This document shows, piece after piece, positions 26,252-35,980 of a stretch of 64,000 nucleotides of DNA (the stretch's first letter is position 1; the number at the start of each line of letters is the position of its first letter). The DNA lies in assembly GCA_947086895.1 (NCBI GenBank), contig CAMUAR010000010.1, forward strand, positions 22,989 through 86,988. Reading direction: 5' to 3'. Under the pieces are notes generated by a model. The model was not told where the DNA came from, did not search any database, and saw nothing but the letters and a program-made list of their open reading frames with translations. Both the position numbers and the translations under genes were made by a program. The stretch comes from an uncultured Lachnospiraceae bacterium. GTDB taxonomy: Bacteria; Bacillota; Clostridia; Lachnospirales; Lachnospiraceae.

Positions 26252-27205
26252 ATGAGCGATATTTTAAAAAACGGGGAAAAATGGTTTGATACCGAAGGAA
26301 ATGTCCTTCATGCTCACGGCGGATATATCTTATTTCAGGACGGTGTTTATTACTGGTATGGCGAGAACCGTTTAAACAATATTTATGTAAGCTGCTATGC
26401 TTCAACAGATCTTGTTCACTGGGAATTTCGCAATCATATTCTTACTACAGATTCTGCTGTACAGGGAACAAGAGTAAGAGCGGATTTAAGTCTGAAAAAT
26501 GAAAAGGGCGGAAAAGTCAATCTGGAACGTCCAAAAGTAATCTATAATAAAAAGACAAAGAAATATGTGCTTTGGATTCACTATGAAAATGGCATCAATT
26601 ATCATTGTGCCGCCGCTGCGGTTGCTACCTGTGATACTCCAGACGGAGATTTTGTATATCATGGAAGTTTCCGCCCTTACGGTTATATGTCAAGGGACTG
26701 CACTTTGTTCCAGGATGAGGATGGAAGCGCGTATTTTATCTCGGCAGCCAGAGAGAATGCAGATATTCATATTTATAAGCTGCAGGAGGATTATTTAAAT
26801 ATTGCCCGGCTGGTAAATCGTTTATGGCAGGGGGAATACAGAGAAGCGCCTGCGGTTATGAAAAAGGACGGTGTTTATTATATGATGACATCGTTCTGCA
26901 CAGGCTGGGCGCCAAATCAGGGAAAGTATGCTTATGCGGATTCCATGGAAGGAGAGTGGAGTATGCTTTATAAAATTGGGGATAAAACAACGTACAATTC
27001 CCAGCCAGCGTTTATTCTTCCTATCACGGGACAAACGGAAACACAGTATTTGTATGTAGGCGACCGCTGGGGCGGAGAGGCTTACCATGAGTCAAGTTAT
27101 ATCTTTTTACCTCTGAAAAATCATCAAAAAGGGGAATTGTCTTTGGAGTGGTATCCAGAAATTGAAATGGATGCTGCTAAGGGAAGTATTACTGGAAAAG
27201 AATAG
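26252..27205 (+). CDS. GH43 family glycoside hydrolase (exo-galactanase-like)
   Basis: A 317-residue five-bladed propeller enzyme. The start at ATG 26252 is chosen because GGGAGG lies 6-11 bases upstream; an ATG at 26231 is in frame but has no site. Motifs include HAHGGYILFQDGVYYWYGE, where an Asp is expected, CYASTDLVHWEF, LERPKVIYNKKTKKYVLW, SRDCTLFQDEDGSAYF and EAPAVMKKDGVYYMMTS, with the Glu of EAPA as likely general acid. The pattern fits the subfamily of exo-beta-1,3-galactanases rather than arabinofuranosidases, but the subfamily was not tested. No signal peptide. With the GH78 enzyme it could trim arabinogalactan or pectic side chains. Confidence 0.8.
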   Translation: MSDILKNGEKWFDTEGNVLHAHGGYILFQDGVYYWYGENRLNNIYVSCYASTDLVHWEFRNHILTTDSAVQGTRVRADLSLKNEKGGKVNLERPKVIYNKKTKKYVLWIHYENGINYHCAAAAVATCDTPDGDFVYHGSFRPYGYMSRDCTLFQDEDGSAYFISAARENADIHIYKLQEDYLNIARLVNRLWQGEYREAPAVMKKDGVYYMMTSFCTGWAPNQGKYAYADSMEGEWSMLYKIGDKTTYNSQPAFILPITGQTETQYLYVGDRWGGEAYHESSYIFLPLKNHQKGELSLEWYPEIEMDAAKGSITGKE

Positions 27206-27222
27206 TTGATTTTTGTTTGAGA

Positions 27223-27259
27223 GACTTCGCTGTCATTATGACGGCGGAGTCTTTTTTTT
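27223..27259 (+). terminator. Intrinsic terminator after the GH43 gene
   Basis: GACTTCGCTGTCA (27223-27235) pairs with TGACGGCGGAGTC (27239-27251) with a short TTA loop, followed by eight T residues. A strong Rho-independent terminator. Confidence 0.85.
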
Positions 27260-27487
27260 GCAGAAAGCGCGGGATAAGGAAGTTGATACCGTTCTAAAAA
27301 GTGACTCGATCATAAGTTTTTACAAGCAAGATCAAAGGAATAACTTCCAATTATATAAAATTCGTGCATTTTTCTGAATTTAGAGTGAGATTTTGGGGCA
27401 GAAGGAAGTTTAAAATTCGGTTATTGGTTATATTGACGGTACAAAAGGGGGCATTGCACGAAAATCAGGCAATTTTTCATAAACGGG

Positions 27488-27706
27488 TATAATTTCCGTG
27501 AAATGGAAAAGAAGCGGGATTTTGGTCTTGAAGCAGGGCAGGGAACAGGGTAGTTTGTTATTATCCTTATTCATTATCACGGAAAGATCGTGACAAACAA
27601 AAGAACTTTATTGAGTTGCCGGCAATTGTGTCTGCGCGCTGCAAAGCCTACGGCTTGACACAAATTGCCTGTACAGGGAAAGCAGCGCAGAAACGGGGGA
27701 TTAAGT
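27488..27706 (+). promoter_or_regulatory. Structured 5' leader of the LRR surface-protein gene
   Basis: A TATAAT at 27488-27493 is a possible -10, without a good -35. The ~210-base leader contains two strong pairings that cross each other. GGCAATTGTGTC (27621-27632) pairs with GACACAAATTGCC (27657-27669, one bulge), and CTGCGCGCTGC (27632-27642) pairs with GCAGCGCAG (27682-27690, one or two bulges). An AAGCC-TAC-GGCTT hairpin sits at 27644-27656. Crossing stems mean a pseudoknot or a two-state switch ending 16 bases before the ATG, close to the GGGGGA ribosome site. The GCAAAGCC sequence recalls part of the c-di-GMP-I riboswitch core, but the GNRA hairpin of that class is not in place, so no class is claimed. 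The rest of 27260-27487 shows no gene. Confidence 0.45.
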
Positions 27707-29905
27707 ATGAAACGAAGAGTCAAATGTATGCTCTCACTTTTGCTGGTGCAATGTATGGCGTTCATTTTTCCTGTTGTATCAGCACAGGCGGCAGAACCAG
27801 GAACAAAAGACGCCCCTTGGGATATTTCCGCAGTTGCGGAAATCGATCATGTGAAAGCATGGTTGGAGGGCAGTGAGCAAGAAGGATATACCCTCTATAT
27901 TGAAGGAGAAGGTCGTATGACGGATACGTTCCGCACAATAGACCCGCCGTGGAAATCAGTAAAAAGCAATATCATTGCGGTAAAAATTGGCGAGGGTGTA
28001 ACAAATGTAGGAGCCTATGCATTTAACTTTTGCAGAGGTTTAACCAGTGTTTCCCTGCCGGAAAGTCTGACGGAAATTGGTACTTATGCATTTCATTCTA
28101 CCAGAGTGAAACGGCTGGTAATACCAGCGTCTGTCAATACAATTGGCAGGATGATTGCCAATCCGACAACATACTATGAAGTGCTTGGCAGTCCTTCCAC
28201 AGTAAATAATCATGCTTTTTCCACTTCCTTAGTTTCTGTGGCGGATCAAGCTGTGGCAGAAGCACTGAACCCACAGACAGATGTGCTTGCTATTATTGTA
28301 CTTAACGGTGGGATTTACGGTGAAACAGACGACGATCTTGCAAATCTTTCTTATGGTTTAATTGCGCCAAAAAAAGAGGGCTTTACTTTTGAAGGATGGT
28401 ATCAAAGTGCAGATTTTGCTGGTCAGAGATGTTTAGAGGACAGCAGAGGAAGAACTGCGGTTAATATTAACCATATCTATTATGCAAAATGGGCTGAAAC
28501 AATTGTAACACCAACACCGGAAGCAACACCAAGCCCAGAGCCGACCAGCGCGGCAACACCAACACCAGAAACAACGCCAAGCCCGGAGCCGACCAGTGCG
28601 GCAACGCCAGCACCGGAAGCAACGCCAAGCCCGGAGCCGACCAGTGCGGCAACACCGACACCAGAAACAACGCCAAGCCCGGAGCCGACCAGTGAGGCAA
28701 CGCCGACGCCGGAAACAACACCAAGCCCGGAGCCGACCAGTGAGGCAACGCCGACGCCAGAGACAACGCCAAGCCCGGAGCCGACCAGTGCGGCAACACC
28801 AACACCAGAAGCAACGCCAAGCCCAGAGCCAACTGGTGAGGCAACGCCAGAACCAGACCCCGGCATACCAAATATTAAAGGTGAGTCAGGAAAAAAAGGC
28901 TGGGATATTATTAAAGAAGAAATACAGAAAGCAAAAAAGAAAAATACAGTAACCGTGGAAATGAATGGCGCTGCTGTGCTGGAAAGCAGTGTTCTTGATG
29001 TTATGAAGGGCAAGGACATTACTGTTATTTTTTATATGAGTGATAATATTATTTGGAGTATCCGTGGAACAAGTGTTACAAAAAATGCTGCAAAAGACAT
29101 TGATTTAAGAGTTGAGCTTAATACAGAAAATATTCCTGACAATATCATTGATAAGGTGGAGAAAAAAGGAGATATCACGCAATTAAGCCTTTTTTATAAT
29201 GGTGATTTTGGTTTTACTGCAAATCTTTCTATAAATATAGGAAAAGAAAACGAAGGACGCAATGCTGATTTGTACTATTATAATAAGGACAGCAAAAAGA
29301 TGGAATGGCAGGGCGAAGACCGTGTAGAATCCGAGGGATGGACTACATTTTCTTTTACACATGCTTCCGATTATGTGATTGTATTAAGCAAGGCATCCGA
29401 ACCAGAACCAACGCCTGATGAACCAAGTCCAGTTCCGACAAAAGTTGTTACACCGACTCCAGAACCGACAAAAGGCGGCGAATCAGATCCGGAAATTACA
29501 CCAAGTACAGCTCCGGCGCAGGAGCAAAAACCAACGGGTTCTGTTCAGCCAACTCCTGTTTCAGAAGCAGAACCGACTCCAACTTCCACGAATATAGAAG
29601 ATTCTGAACCGACTTCAGCTCCTGAGATTTCGACAGAGCCAACGCCGGAAGTTATATTAACTCCAGAGCCAGCACCGACAAAAGAACCTTCTGTTACAGA
29701 AGAACCTCCGGCAGCGACAAAAGAGCCAGAAACACCTACATCAACCACAGCGCCGCAGCCGACAGATGGAGAGCCGACATCAAGCACGCCAAAAAACGAA
29801 GAGGACAACGGATTTCACTGGATGATACCAGTCGGCGTGGCGGCAGTATGCGCAGCTGCGTTTGGTATTGTATTGGTGCGCCGTAAGTCCGGCGGAAAGA
29901 AATAA
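27707..29905 (+). CDS. Secreted LRR/InlB-repeat surface protein with Thr-Pro repeat stalk
   Basis: A 732-residue exported protein. The start at 27707 follows GGGGGA and gives a clear signal peptide cleaved near VSAQA-AEPG. BspA-type leucine-rich repeats (IGEGVTNVGAYAF, SLPESLTEIGTYAF) cover about residues 75-165, then an InlB B-repeat (EGFTFEGWYQSADF ... YAKW) to about 265. A Thr/Pro/Glu repeat stalk follows, then a compact domain (about 390-560) and a second PT-rich stretch. The C-terminus is a membrane helix (MIPVGVAAVCAAAFGIVLV) with an RRKSGGKK tail; no LPXTG is seen, though it otherwise resembles a wall-sorting end. Likely a cell-surface binding protein, made next to the lyase-like protein that begins 22 bases downstream. 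Confidence 0.8.
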   Translation: MKRRVKCMLSLLLVQCMAFIFPVVSAQAAEPGTKDAPWDISAVAEIDHVKAWLEGSEQEGYTLYIEGEGRMTDTFRTIDPPWKSVKSNIIAVKIGEGVTNVGAYAFNFCRGLTSVSLPESLTEIGTYAFHSTRVKRLVIPASVNTIGRMIANPTTYYEVLGSPSTVNNHAFSTSLVSVADQAVAEALNPQTDVLAIIVLNGGIYGETDDDLANLSYGLIAPKKEGFTFEGWYQSADFAGQRCLEDSRGRTAVNINHIYYAKWAETIVTPTPEATPSPEPTSAATPTPETTPSPEPTSAATPAPEATPSPEPTSAATPTPETTPSPEPTSEATPTPETTPSPEPTSEATPTPETTPSPEPTSAATPTPEATPSPEPTGEATPEPDPGIPNIKGESGKKGWDIIKEEIQKAKKKNTVTVEMNGAAVLESSVLDVMKGKDITVIFYMSDNIIWSIRGTSVTKNAAKDIDLRVELNTENIPDNIIDKVEKKGDITQLSLFYNGDFGFTANLSINIGKENEGRNADLYYYNKDSKKMEWQGEDRVESEGWTTFSFTHASDYVIVLSKASEPEPTPDEPSPVPTKVVTPTPEPTKGGESDPEITPSTAPAQEQKPTGSVQPTPVSEAEPTPTSTNIEDSEPTSAPEISTEPTPEVILTPEPAPTKEPSVTEEPPAATKEPETPTSTTAPQPTDGEPTSSTPKNEEDNGFHWMIPVGVAAVCAAAFGIVLVRRKSGGKK
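28508..28843 (+). repeat. Seven tandem 48-bp repeats encoding TPTPExTPSPEPTSxA
   Basis: Seven in-frame units of 48 bases (16 residues), each a variant of TPTPETTPSPEPTSAA, form the stalk of the surface protein. Units differ mainly by Glu/Ala/Thr swaps at fixed positions. Such in-frame repeats can change number by slippage or recombination, altering stalk length. Long antisense frames here are artefacts of the repeat. Confidence 0.9.
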
Positions 29906-29927
29906 AAAGTAAGGAGGGAGCAAAAGA

Positions 29928-32900
29928 ATGAAACGAAAAAATAAAAAGCTGGCAAAATATTTCACTGCGTCAATTACAACAGCTGCGCTGGTATTGCAGA
30001 ACATGTATGCGCCTGGTACACTGCATCAAGCTGCGGAAACAGATACAGGAATTGTTGCAGCGGAAGGTTCCGATAAACTGGAATCCATGATGACAAGTTA
30101 TGTGCCGCAAGTAATTGAATTTACAGATCCTTACAGCGGATTTACGCATCCAGGCGTGGGAGTTACAAAAGACTTACTGGAAACCGTGCGGACGCAGGTA
30201 CTTGCTGGTGCAGAGCCATGGAACAGTTATTTTAGAACTATGCTGTTAGACACTTGGTATTCTGACAGCAGCATGGGTCCTGCCCAGCAGGTAGGTTCTT
30301 TTAATAACAGCCGTTTTATCAGCGATGGAAGCCGCGCTTATGCTCAGGCATTGATGTATTTTATTACCGGAAATAATGCTTACCGCAGAAATGCAATGAA
30401 CATTATCCGCGTATATGAAACGATTGATCCAGAAACATTAACTTATTTTAATGATGCATGTATCCATACAGGCATTCCAACAAATCGTATTTGTATTGCA
30501 GCGGAGATCCTTCGGTATTCGACCTACGAAGTGACAGAGGGTTATACCGATGCGGAACTTGCGTGGACGGATGAAGATACCGAAAAGTTTATCTCGAATT
30601 TCTTAAGCCCTGAAGTGGAAGTGTTTCAGTATAGTCCAGACCGTTTTATGAACCAGCATCTTTATACAACCATTGGCGCGATGTCCGCATACTTGTTTAT
30701 GGATGATGCGGAAAGTTATGAAAAGGCGGTAGAATGGTTTACCGTAAATCAAAACGGGCGCGACCAGGGATTTAACGGTTCCATCAAACGGTTGTTCCGG
30801 GAGATTACCACATTGGATGAAGTAGGTCAGAAAGAAGGAAGCGGTACTCCTTTAGCTGAGCCTGTTATACAGCATGTGGAGATGGGGCGCGACCAGGCAC
30901 ATGGCTGCGGCGATTTGACAAACTCTGCCATTCTGTCCCGCTTAATGCAGAGTCAGGGAACAAAAGTAGATCCAGAGTACGGGACAGTATCGACAGATGC
31001 AAATGCTGTGGACTGCTATACATTTTTAAATGACCGTCTGGTAAATGCTGCGGATTTTTTCTTCCAGTATATGTTAGGTTATGATGCCGAGTGGGTTCCA
31101 GTGCCGTTTGCAATTGCTTCCGACGGGACGATAAAAGACTCTTATGCAGCGTTTGCAGCCAGCTATCGCGGACGCTACAGCACAATTAATTTCTGGGATT
31201 TTTATACTTATTATGCCTATAACAAAGGTATGACAAAAGAAGAAATCAAAGCATTATATCCTTATTTCTATGATGGATATACAAAAAAAATTTACACAAA
31301 CTGGGACAATAATGATGGCGGCGGCGATTTCTGGGTATTTCTTCCAAAGGAAGCAGCAGGAGATACTTCATTTCTTCCAGCGTCAGCTCCGGCAAATGTA
31401 ATTCCGGTGGAAAATCGAGGGACGCTGGTTACCGCTGACAGCAGCTCCAGTATCAAGACAGATGGAGATGGAACAACCTATTTTCATTTTGAAAAATACG
31501 ATGGAGAAAGCCGTGTGGCAATGAACAGTGCTGGTATTGGCAGCAATGAGTTTTTGTTCCGCGTGCGCACGGACGGCATTGCAAAGCTGACGATGAGCGG
31601 AGGACCTTACGGAACGATTTATCTGCCGGATACAAAGGGACAATGGGAGTATGTAACTTACAGCAGAAACAGCGATGAAGGGTTAGGAGATATTTATTAT
31701 TTTGCAATATCCCAGATCGAAGGCAGCTATGTAGATATCGACGGTATTTATATAAATCCGTCTGCTTCCAATTTGGATGCGGTGAAATTTGAGAGCGGAA
31801 GAAAGGAAGTTTCTTTAGCGACTTATATTGGGGCGTCGTTCCAGAGTGAATTTGGTGCGGTAAATACGACGGTTCCTGCAAATACGGTTCACTACAGAGG
31901 AATTCAGCTGCCGGACGGCGCAGTGGTAGATGCAAACACGGGGGCAGTCAGCTGGACGCCTCAGACTGCCGGGCAATATATATTTTATATCGCCGCGGAG
32001 GCGGGAGATACGACAACGCTGAAACGAATTAACATTACCGTCAGCGGCACCCGCGCCGAAGCAGTAGAAAATGCAATCCTTCCTTATCAGGAAAATGAGA
32101 TCTATACCACGGCAAGTCTGACTGCTGTTCAAAAAGTACTTCGCGAAGCGAGGGAAATGGCGGGAAACACCGCGGTGACCGATGAGGAATTTACGATAAA
32201 ATTAAACGAATTAAGTGCGGCTGTGTCTGAGTTGGAGCTGGTATCTCCTCTGTTAAAGAATGACCCGCTGACCGACGGAACTTCATTGGACTTTAGTAAA
32301 ATGAATGTGGGCAATCGTTCTACCTTTGATTCTCCTGCGCCTTGGCTGGATGCCGAACCAGGTACCTTTGTCGGGTTTTGGCTTGTTGAGGATAAAGGCT
32401 GCATTATGGATTTTGGCGCAGATTATAAGATTTCCGTCAATAAATTTGGATTTCAGGCGCGCGCTGGATTCTCTGACCGTCTGGCAGGCGTGCAGGTGTT
32501 TGGCTCCAACGACCGCACAAACTGGGAGAAACTTACCGTAAAAGAAGCAGCTTACCAGCAGGGTTACCAGACCGTGGATGTGGCGGAAGAATATCACAAC
32601 AGTCAGTATCGTTATCTGATGTTTAAAAAGACACATGAATATGCAGATGTATTGTCCGGCTCAGTGCAAAATTTGCTTGAGTTTGGAGAAGTGCGTATGT
32701 GGGGTACCCGCGTTGAGACAGGAAACCTGATTGAAAGCATTTCCATAGCGTGCGATGCGGTAGAAAACGGAAGAATTAAGATGGGTGATACGGTCACTTT
32801 GACAATTCAAGGACGGGATGTTTTGCGCGATTTGGCGGTAAATATTCATGGCGTGGACGCTGTAATTACAGAGCGCGCGGATCATGTATATACCGCGGAA

Positions 32901-35861
32901 GCAGTGATGAATTCGACCGATTGTAAGACAGGGCAGGTTGGATTTGCGCTGAATTATACAAAAACCGACGGCACGCTAGGCGAGACATTCTACAATACAA
33001 CCGATGGTACATCGCTGTTTTTGATAAATTCCGACAGTTTTATCAACACAAATCTTCTGGCGGCAGAATTAAGTGCAAGCAGCGGTTCCTGGGATGGTAA
33101 ATTAAATCCAGAACAGTGCGCAGCATTATTGTTCGATGGAAATTTAGCAACATTCGGCGATCTGAAAAACCAGTTTGGCGATTACTATGTTGTAGATTTT
33201 GGCGAGGGAGTGACAATTTCTCTTACAGATGTAATGATGATGCCAAGACCAGACCATCCAGCCAGAATGAATGGAACAGTAATTTATGGTTCCAACGATA
33301 CCGAACATGAAGCTTACAGCGACAAGGAATGGACGGCGCTTACTCCTGCCGTGTCCGGCGCAGCGACGAACGTCTGGTCGCACACGGCAGAGAATGCATT
33401 GTTAAGCAAGGAATCCTATCGATTCTTTAAAATTCTCGGAGCAGAGAACGGGGATATTTCAGAAGTCGAGTTCTATGGAAGCTATCATGCTGAAGTAGGG
33501 AAAATTGCAGGGCAGATTACTGAGCTGCCGGTACAAGAAGCGGCGCAAAGTACACTGGTATATCCGGCGGTTCCAGCAGGATTTACGCTTTCTGTAGCAT
33601 CGAGCAGCAATGAAGCAGTTATTGGCAAAGATGGAAGTGTGCGCGCGGCAGCAGAAGATACGATTGTCACAGTAAAACTTTTGGTTGCAGCGGCGAATGG
33701 AGAGACGGCAGAAACGGCAGAGATCCCAGTGACTGTCAGAGGATTAAACAGCATTATCACCGGAATTCCAGTGCCGGAAAAAGGCGCACAGGCACTTACC
33801 ATGCCGGAAGTGCCGGAAGGTTTTCGCATAAGCGTAATTTCGTCCAGCAATGAACAGATTGTAGCTTTGGGCGACGGCAAAATTACAACTCCAGAAAGAG
33901 ACAGCTTAGTAAAAGTAAAGTTAGAACTTGTGCGTGAGAGCGATGGAGTATCTGTAGAATCCGAAGAATACGCAGTGATGATTTACGGAGCGACCGAATC
34001 ATCAAAACTGGATGTTTTGACATTGGCAGAAACAATGGAAGCAAGCAGCGGTTCCTGGGATGGTAAATTGAATCCAGAACAGTGTGCGCAGCAGCTGTTT
34101 GATGGCAGCATTGATACATTTGGAGATCTGAAGTCGGGAAATACCTACACAATTGATTTTGGAGCAGGGGTTGCAGTAATGCCGACAAAGTTCCGTTTTC
34201 ATCCTCGTGTTGGGGGAAGAAATAACACAGAGTATGTGCCAAGAATGAATGGAGCTTATATCCAGGGCTCCATGGATGGAAAGACTTGGGTAAATATTAC
34301 GGCACCATTAGAAGGCGTATCAGAAATTAAGTATTATGATGTTACAGCGGAGCAGTTCTTAAACTGTGGAAGTTTTCGTTATTTTAAAATTACAGGAGCG
34401 TCAAGTGGAAATATTGCAGAAGCAGAATTTTATGGTATGATAGATCAAGCTGAAATACCAGAAATTCCAGAAGAAGCGATTGATGTTATGGCAGAAGCAG
34501 CGAGTATGACAGCAAGCAGCGGTGACTGGAATAATACAATGACAGCAGAACAATGTGCGCAGCAGTTGTTTGACGGAAACCTAGATACTTATGGAGATTT
34601 AAAAACAGGAAATACTTATACGATCGATTTTGGTGAAGGAACAACAATAATACCAACGAAATTTGAAGTATATCCAAGAAAAGGGACTGGCAGTAAACCG
34701 CTTTATGAATTTGTAGACCGTTTGAATGGAGTGAAGTTCCAGGGTTCAAACGATGGAAGTACTTGGACAGATATTACAGATGAATTGGCAGGTATTGTAA
34801 AGGCAGAAGGTGCAGATAAGTGGTATGAACTTGCTGTAACAGCAGCCATAACCGACAGTTACCGATATATTCAGATCATCGGCGGTACTGGCGGAAATAT
34901 GGCTGAAGTCAAGATGTACGGGACAGTCAATAGAGAAGAAACGCCAGAAGTGCCAAAAGAAACAATTGATGTTGCAACAGAAGCAGTAAGTATGACAGCA
35001 AGCAGCGGTGACTGGAATAATACAATGACAGCAGAACAGTGTGCGCAGCAGTTGTTTGACGGAAACCTAGATACTTATGGAGATTTAAAAACAGGAAATA
35101 CTTATACGATCGATTTTGGTGAAGGAACAACAATAATACCAACGAAATTTGAAGTATATCCAAGAAAAGGGACTGGCAGTAAACCGCTTTATGAATTTGT
35201 AGACCGTTTGAATGGAGTGAAGTTCCAGGGTTCAAACGATGGAAGTACTTGGACAGATATTACAGATGAATTGGCAGGTATTGTAAAGGCAGAAGGTGCA
35301 GATAAGTGGTATGAACTTGCTGTAACAGCGGTCATAACCGACAGTTACCGCTACATTCAGATAACTGGCGGGCAGGGCGGCAATATGGCTGAAGTCAAGA
35401 TGTACGGCACAGTCAGCAAAACAGAATCCACAACAATAACAACGCCTCCAAGCATGTCAGATCCAGATAACGGGACAGAGGATTCTATAGCACCAAGCGA
35501 ACCAGAGGCAGACAATCCGACTGTTCCAGAGGAGCCAAGCGTGCCAGAAGAACCGGAAAACCCAAGTAATCCAGACGAAGGGGATAATGGAAGCGAGGAA
35601 ACGCCAACGCCGGAGGAGCCAAGCGTGCCAGAAGAACCGGAAAACCCAGGCAATCCAGACGAAGGGGATAATGGAAGCGAGGAAACGCCAACGCCGGAGG
35701 AGCCAAGCGTGCCAGAAGAACCGGAAACCCCAAGTAATTCAGACAATTCGGACGATTCTGCGGGTTCGGAGGATCATGATTCAGAAAGAACAGATACTTT
35801 GGTGGATCAAACGGAAGCGATTTCAGCGAAAAAAGAGGATGAACAGATGGAAAATCCTTGA
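29928..35861 (+). CDS. Large secreted alginate-lyase-fold protein with F5/8 type C modules
   Basis: A 1977-residue exported protein with an N-terminal signal peptide and an AAGGAGGGAGC ribosome site. Residues ~55-480 read as an alginate-lyase-type (alpha/alpha)n domain: HPGVGVTKDLLETVR, PWNSYF, RAYAQALMYFITGN and the likely active-site stretch EMGRDQAHGCGDL. Next come a beta-sandwich, an Ig-like domain (about 655-710), a FIVAR-like helical segment (711-775), and F5/8 type C modules at about 780-930, 1040-1185, 1360-1505, 1517-1664 and 1679-1826, with Ig-like repeats at 1190-1350. The tail is Pro/Glu-rich with an approximately 28-residue repeat and lacks an anchor motif. It probably binds and cleaves an acidic polysaccharide; the substrate cannot be read from sequence. 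Confidence 0.75.
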   Translation: MKRKNKKLAKYFTASITTAALVLQNMYAPGTLHQAAETDTGIVAAEGSDKLESMMTSYVPQVIEFTDPYSGFTHPGVGVTKDLLETVRTQVLAGAEPWNSYFRTMLLDTWYSDSSMGPAQQVGSFNNSRFISDGSRAYAQALMYFITGNNAYRRNAMNIIRVYETIDPETLTYFNDACIHTGIPTNRICIAAEILRYSTYEVTEGYTDAELAWTDEDTEKFISNFLSPEVEVFQYSPDRFMNQHLYTTIGAMSAYLFMDDAESYEKAVEWFTVNQNGRDQGFNGSIKRLFREITTLDEVGQKEGSGTPLAEPVIQHVEMGRDQAHGCGDLTNSAILSRLMQSQGTKVDPEYGTVSTDANAVDCYTFLNDRLVNAADFFFQYMLGYDAEWVPVPFAIASDGTIKDSYAAFAASYRGRYSTINFWDFYTYYAYNKGMTKEEIKALYPYFYDGYTKKIYTNWDNNDGGGDFWVFLPKEAAGDTSFLPASAPANVIPVENRGTLVTADSSSSIKTDGDGTTYFHFEKYDGESRVAMNSAGIGSNEFLFRVRTDGIAKLTMSGGPYGTIYLPDTKGQWEYVTYSRNSDEGLGDIYYFAISQIEGSYVDIDGIYINPSASNLDAVKFESGRKEVSLATYIGASFQSEFGAVNTTVPANTVHYRGIQLPDGAVVDANTGAVSWTPQTAGQYIFYIAAEAGDTTTLKRINITVSGTRAEAVENAILPYQENEIYTTASLTAVQKVLREAREMAGNTAVTDEEFTIKLNELSAAVSELELVSPLLKNDPLTDGTSLDFSKMNVGNRSTFDSPAPWLDAEPGTFVGFWLVEDKGCIMDFGADYKISVNKFGFQARAGFSDRLAGVQVFGSNDRTNWEKLTVKEAAYQQGYQTVDVAEEYHNSQYRYLMFKKTHEYADVLSGSVQNLLEFGEVRMWGTRVETGNLIESISIACDAVENGRIKMGDTVTLTIQGRDVLRDLAVNIHGVDAVITERADHVYTAEAVMNSTDCKTGQVGFALNYTKTDGTLGETFYNTTDGTSLFLINSDSFINTNLLAAELSASSGSWDGKLNPEQCAALLFDGNLATFGDLKNQFGDYYVVDFGEGVTISLTDVMMMPRPDHPARMNGTVIYGSNDTEHEAYSDKEWTALTPAVSGAATNVWSHTAENALLSKESYRFFKILGAENGDISEVEFYGSYHAEVGKIAGQITELPVQEAAQSTLVYPAVPAGFTLSVASSSNEAVIGKDGSVRAAAEDTIVTVKLLVAAANGETAETAEIPVTVRGLNSIITGIPVPEKGAQALTMPEVPEGFRISVISSSNEQIVALGDGKITTPERDSLVKVKLELVRESDGVSVESEEYAVMIYGATESSKLDVLTLAETMEASSGSWDGKLNPEQCAQQLFDGSIDTFGDLKSGNTYTIDFGAGVAVMPTKFRFHPRVGGRNNTEYVPRMNGAYIQGSMDGKTWVNITAPLEGVSEIKYYDVTAEQFLNCGSFRYFKITGASSGNIAEAEFYGMIDQAEIPEIPEEAIDVMAEAASMTASSGDWNNTMTAEQCAQQLFDGNLDTYGDLKTGNTYTIDFGEGTTIIPTKFEVYPRKGTGSKPLYEFVDRLNGVKFQGSNDGSTWTDITDELAGIVKAEGADKWYELAVTAAITDSYRYIQIIGGTGGNMAEVKMYGTVNREETPEVPKETIDVATEAVSMTASSGDWNNTMTAEQCAQQLFDGNLDTYGDLKTGNTYTIDFGEGTTIIPTKFEVYPRKGTGSKPLYEFVDRLNGVKFQGSNDGSTWTDITDELAGIVKAEGADKWYELAVTAVITDSYRYIQITGGQGGNMAEVKMYGTVSKTESTTITTPPSMSDPDNGTEDSIAPSEPEADNPTVPEEPSVPEEPENPSNPDEGDNGSEETPTPEEPSVPEEPENPGNPDEGDNGSEETPTPEEPSVPEEPETPSNSDNSDDSAGSEDHDSERTDTLVDQTEAISAKKEDEQMENP
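34503..35364 (+). repeat. Near-identical tandem duplication of one F5/8 type C module (486-bp period)
   Basis: The module starting AGTATGACAGCAAGCAGC at 34503 recurs at 34989, exactly 486 bases (162 codons) later. The two copies are almost identical for about 345 bases, with one silent change near 34551/35037, and diverge again near AACAGCAGCC / AACAGCGGTC and beyond. The other F5/8 modules in the protein are far more different. This indicates a recent tandem duplication or gene conversion. Confidence 0.9.
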
Positions 35862-35980
35862 TTTTCTGTTTAAGAATTTTGTATCATTGTATAAGTTTTT
35901 TAAACAAAACACATATAACTAGAGTATTTTTAAACTTTTTAAGAACCCATTAAGACAATGATTTTATAAAAATAGAGCTG

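Noticed and set aside
27621..27690. Calling the leader a c-di-GMP-I riboswitch
   Set aside because: Only the GCAAAGCC-like segment matches; the preceding GNRA hairpin and tetraloop-receptor arrangement are missing, so it is kept as an unclassified structured leader.
28508..28843. CRISPR-like appearance of the 48-bp direct repeats
   Set aside because: Units are contiguous with no spacers and stay in the reading frame of the surface protein.
28467..29019. Long minus-strand frames through the Thr-Pro repeat region
   Set aside because: They are made of periodic Val/Gly/Leu/Pro/Ser translations of the repeat read backwards and have no ribosome sites; they are shadows of the coding strand.
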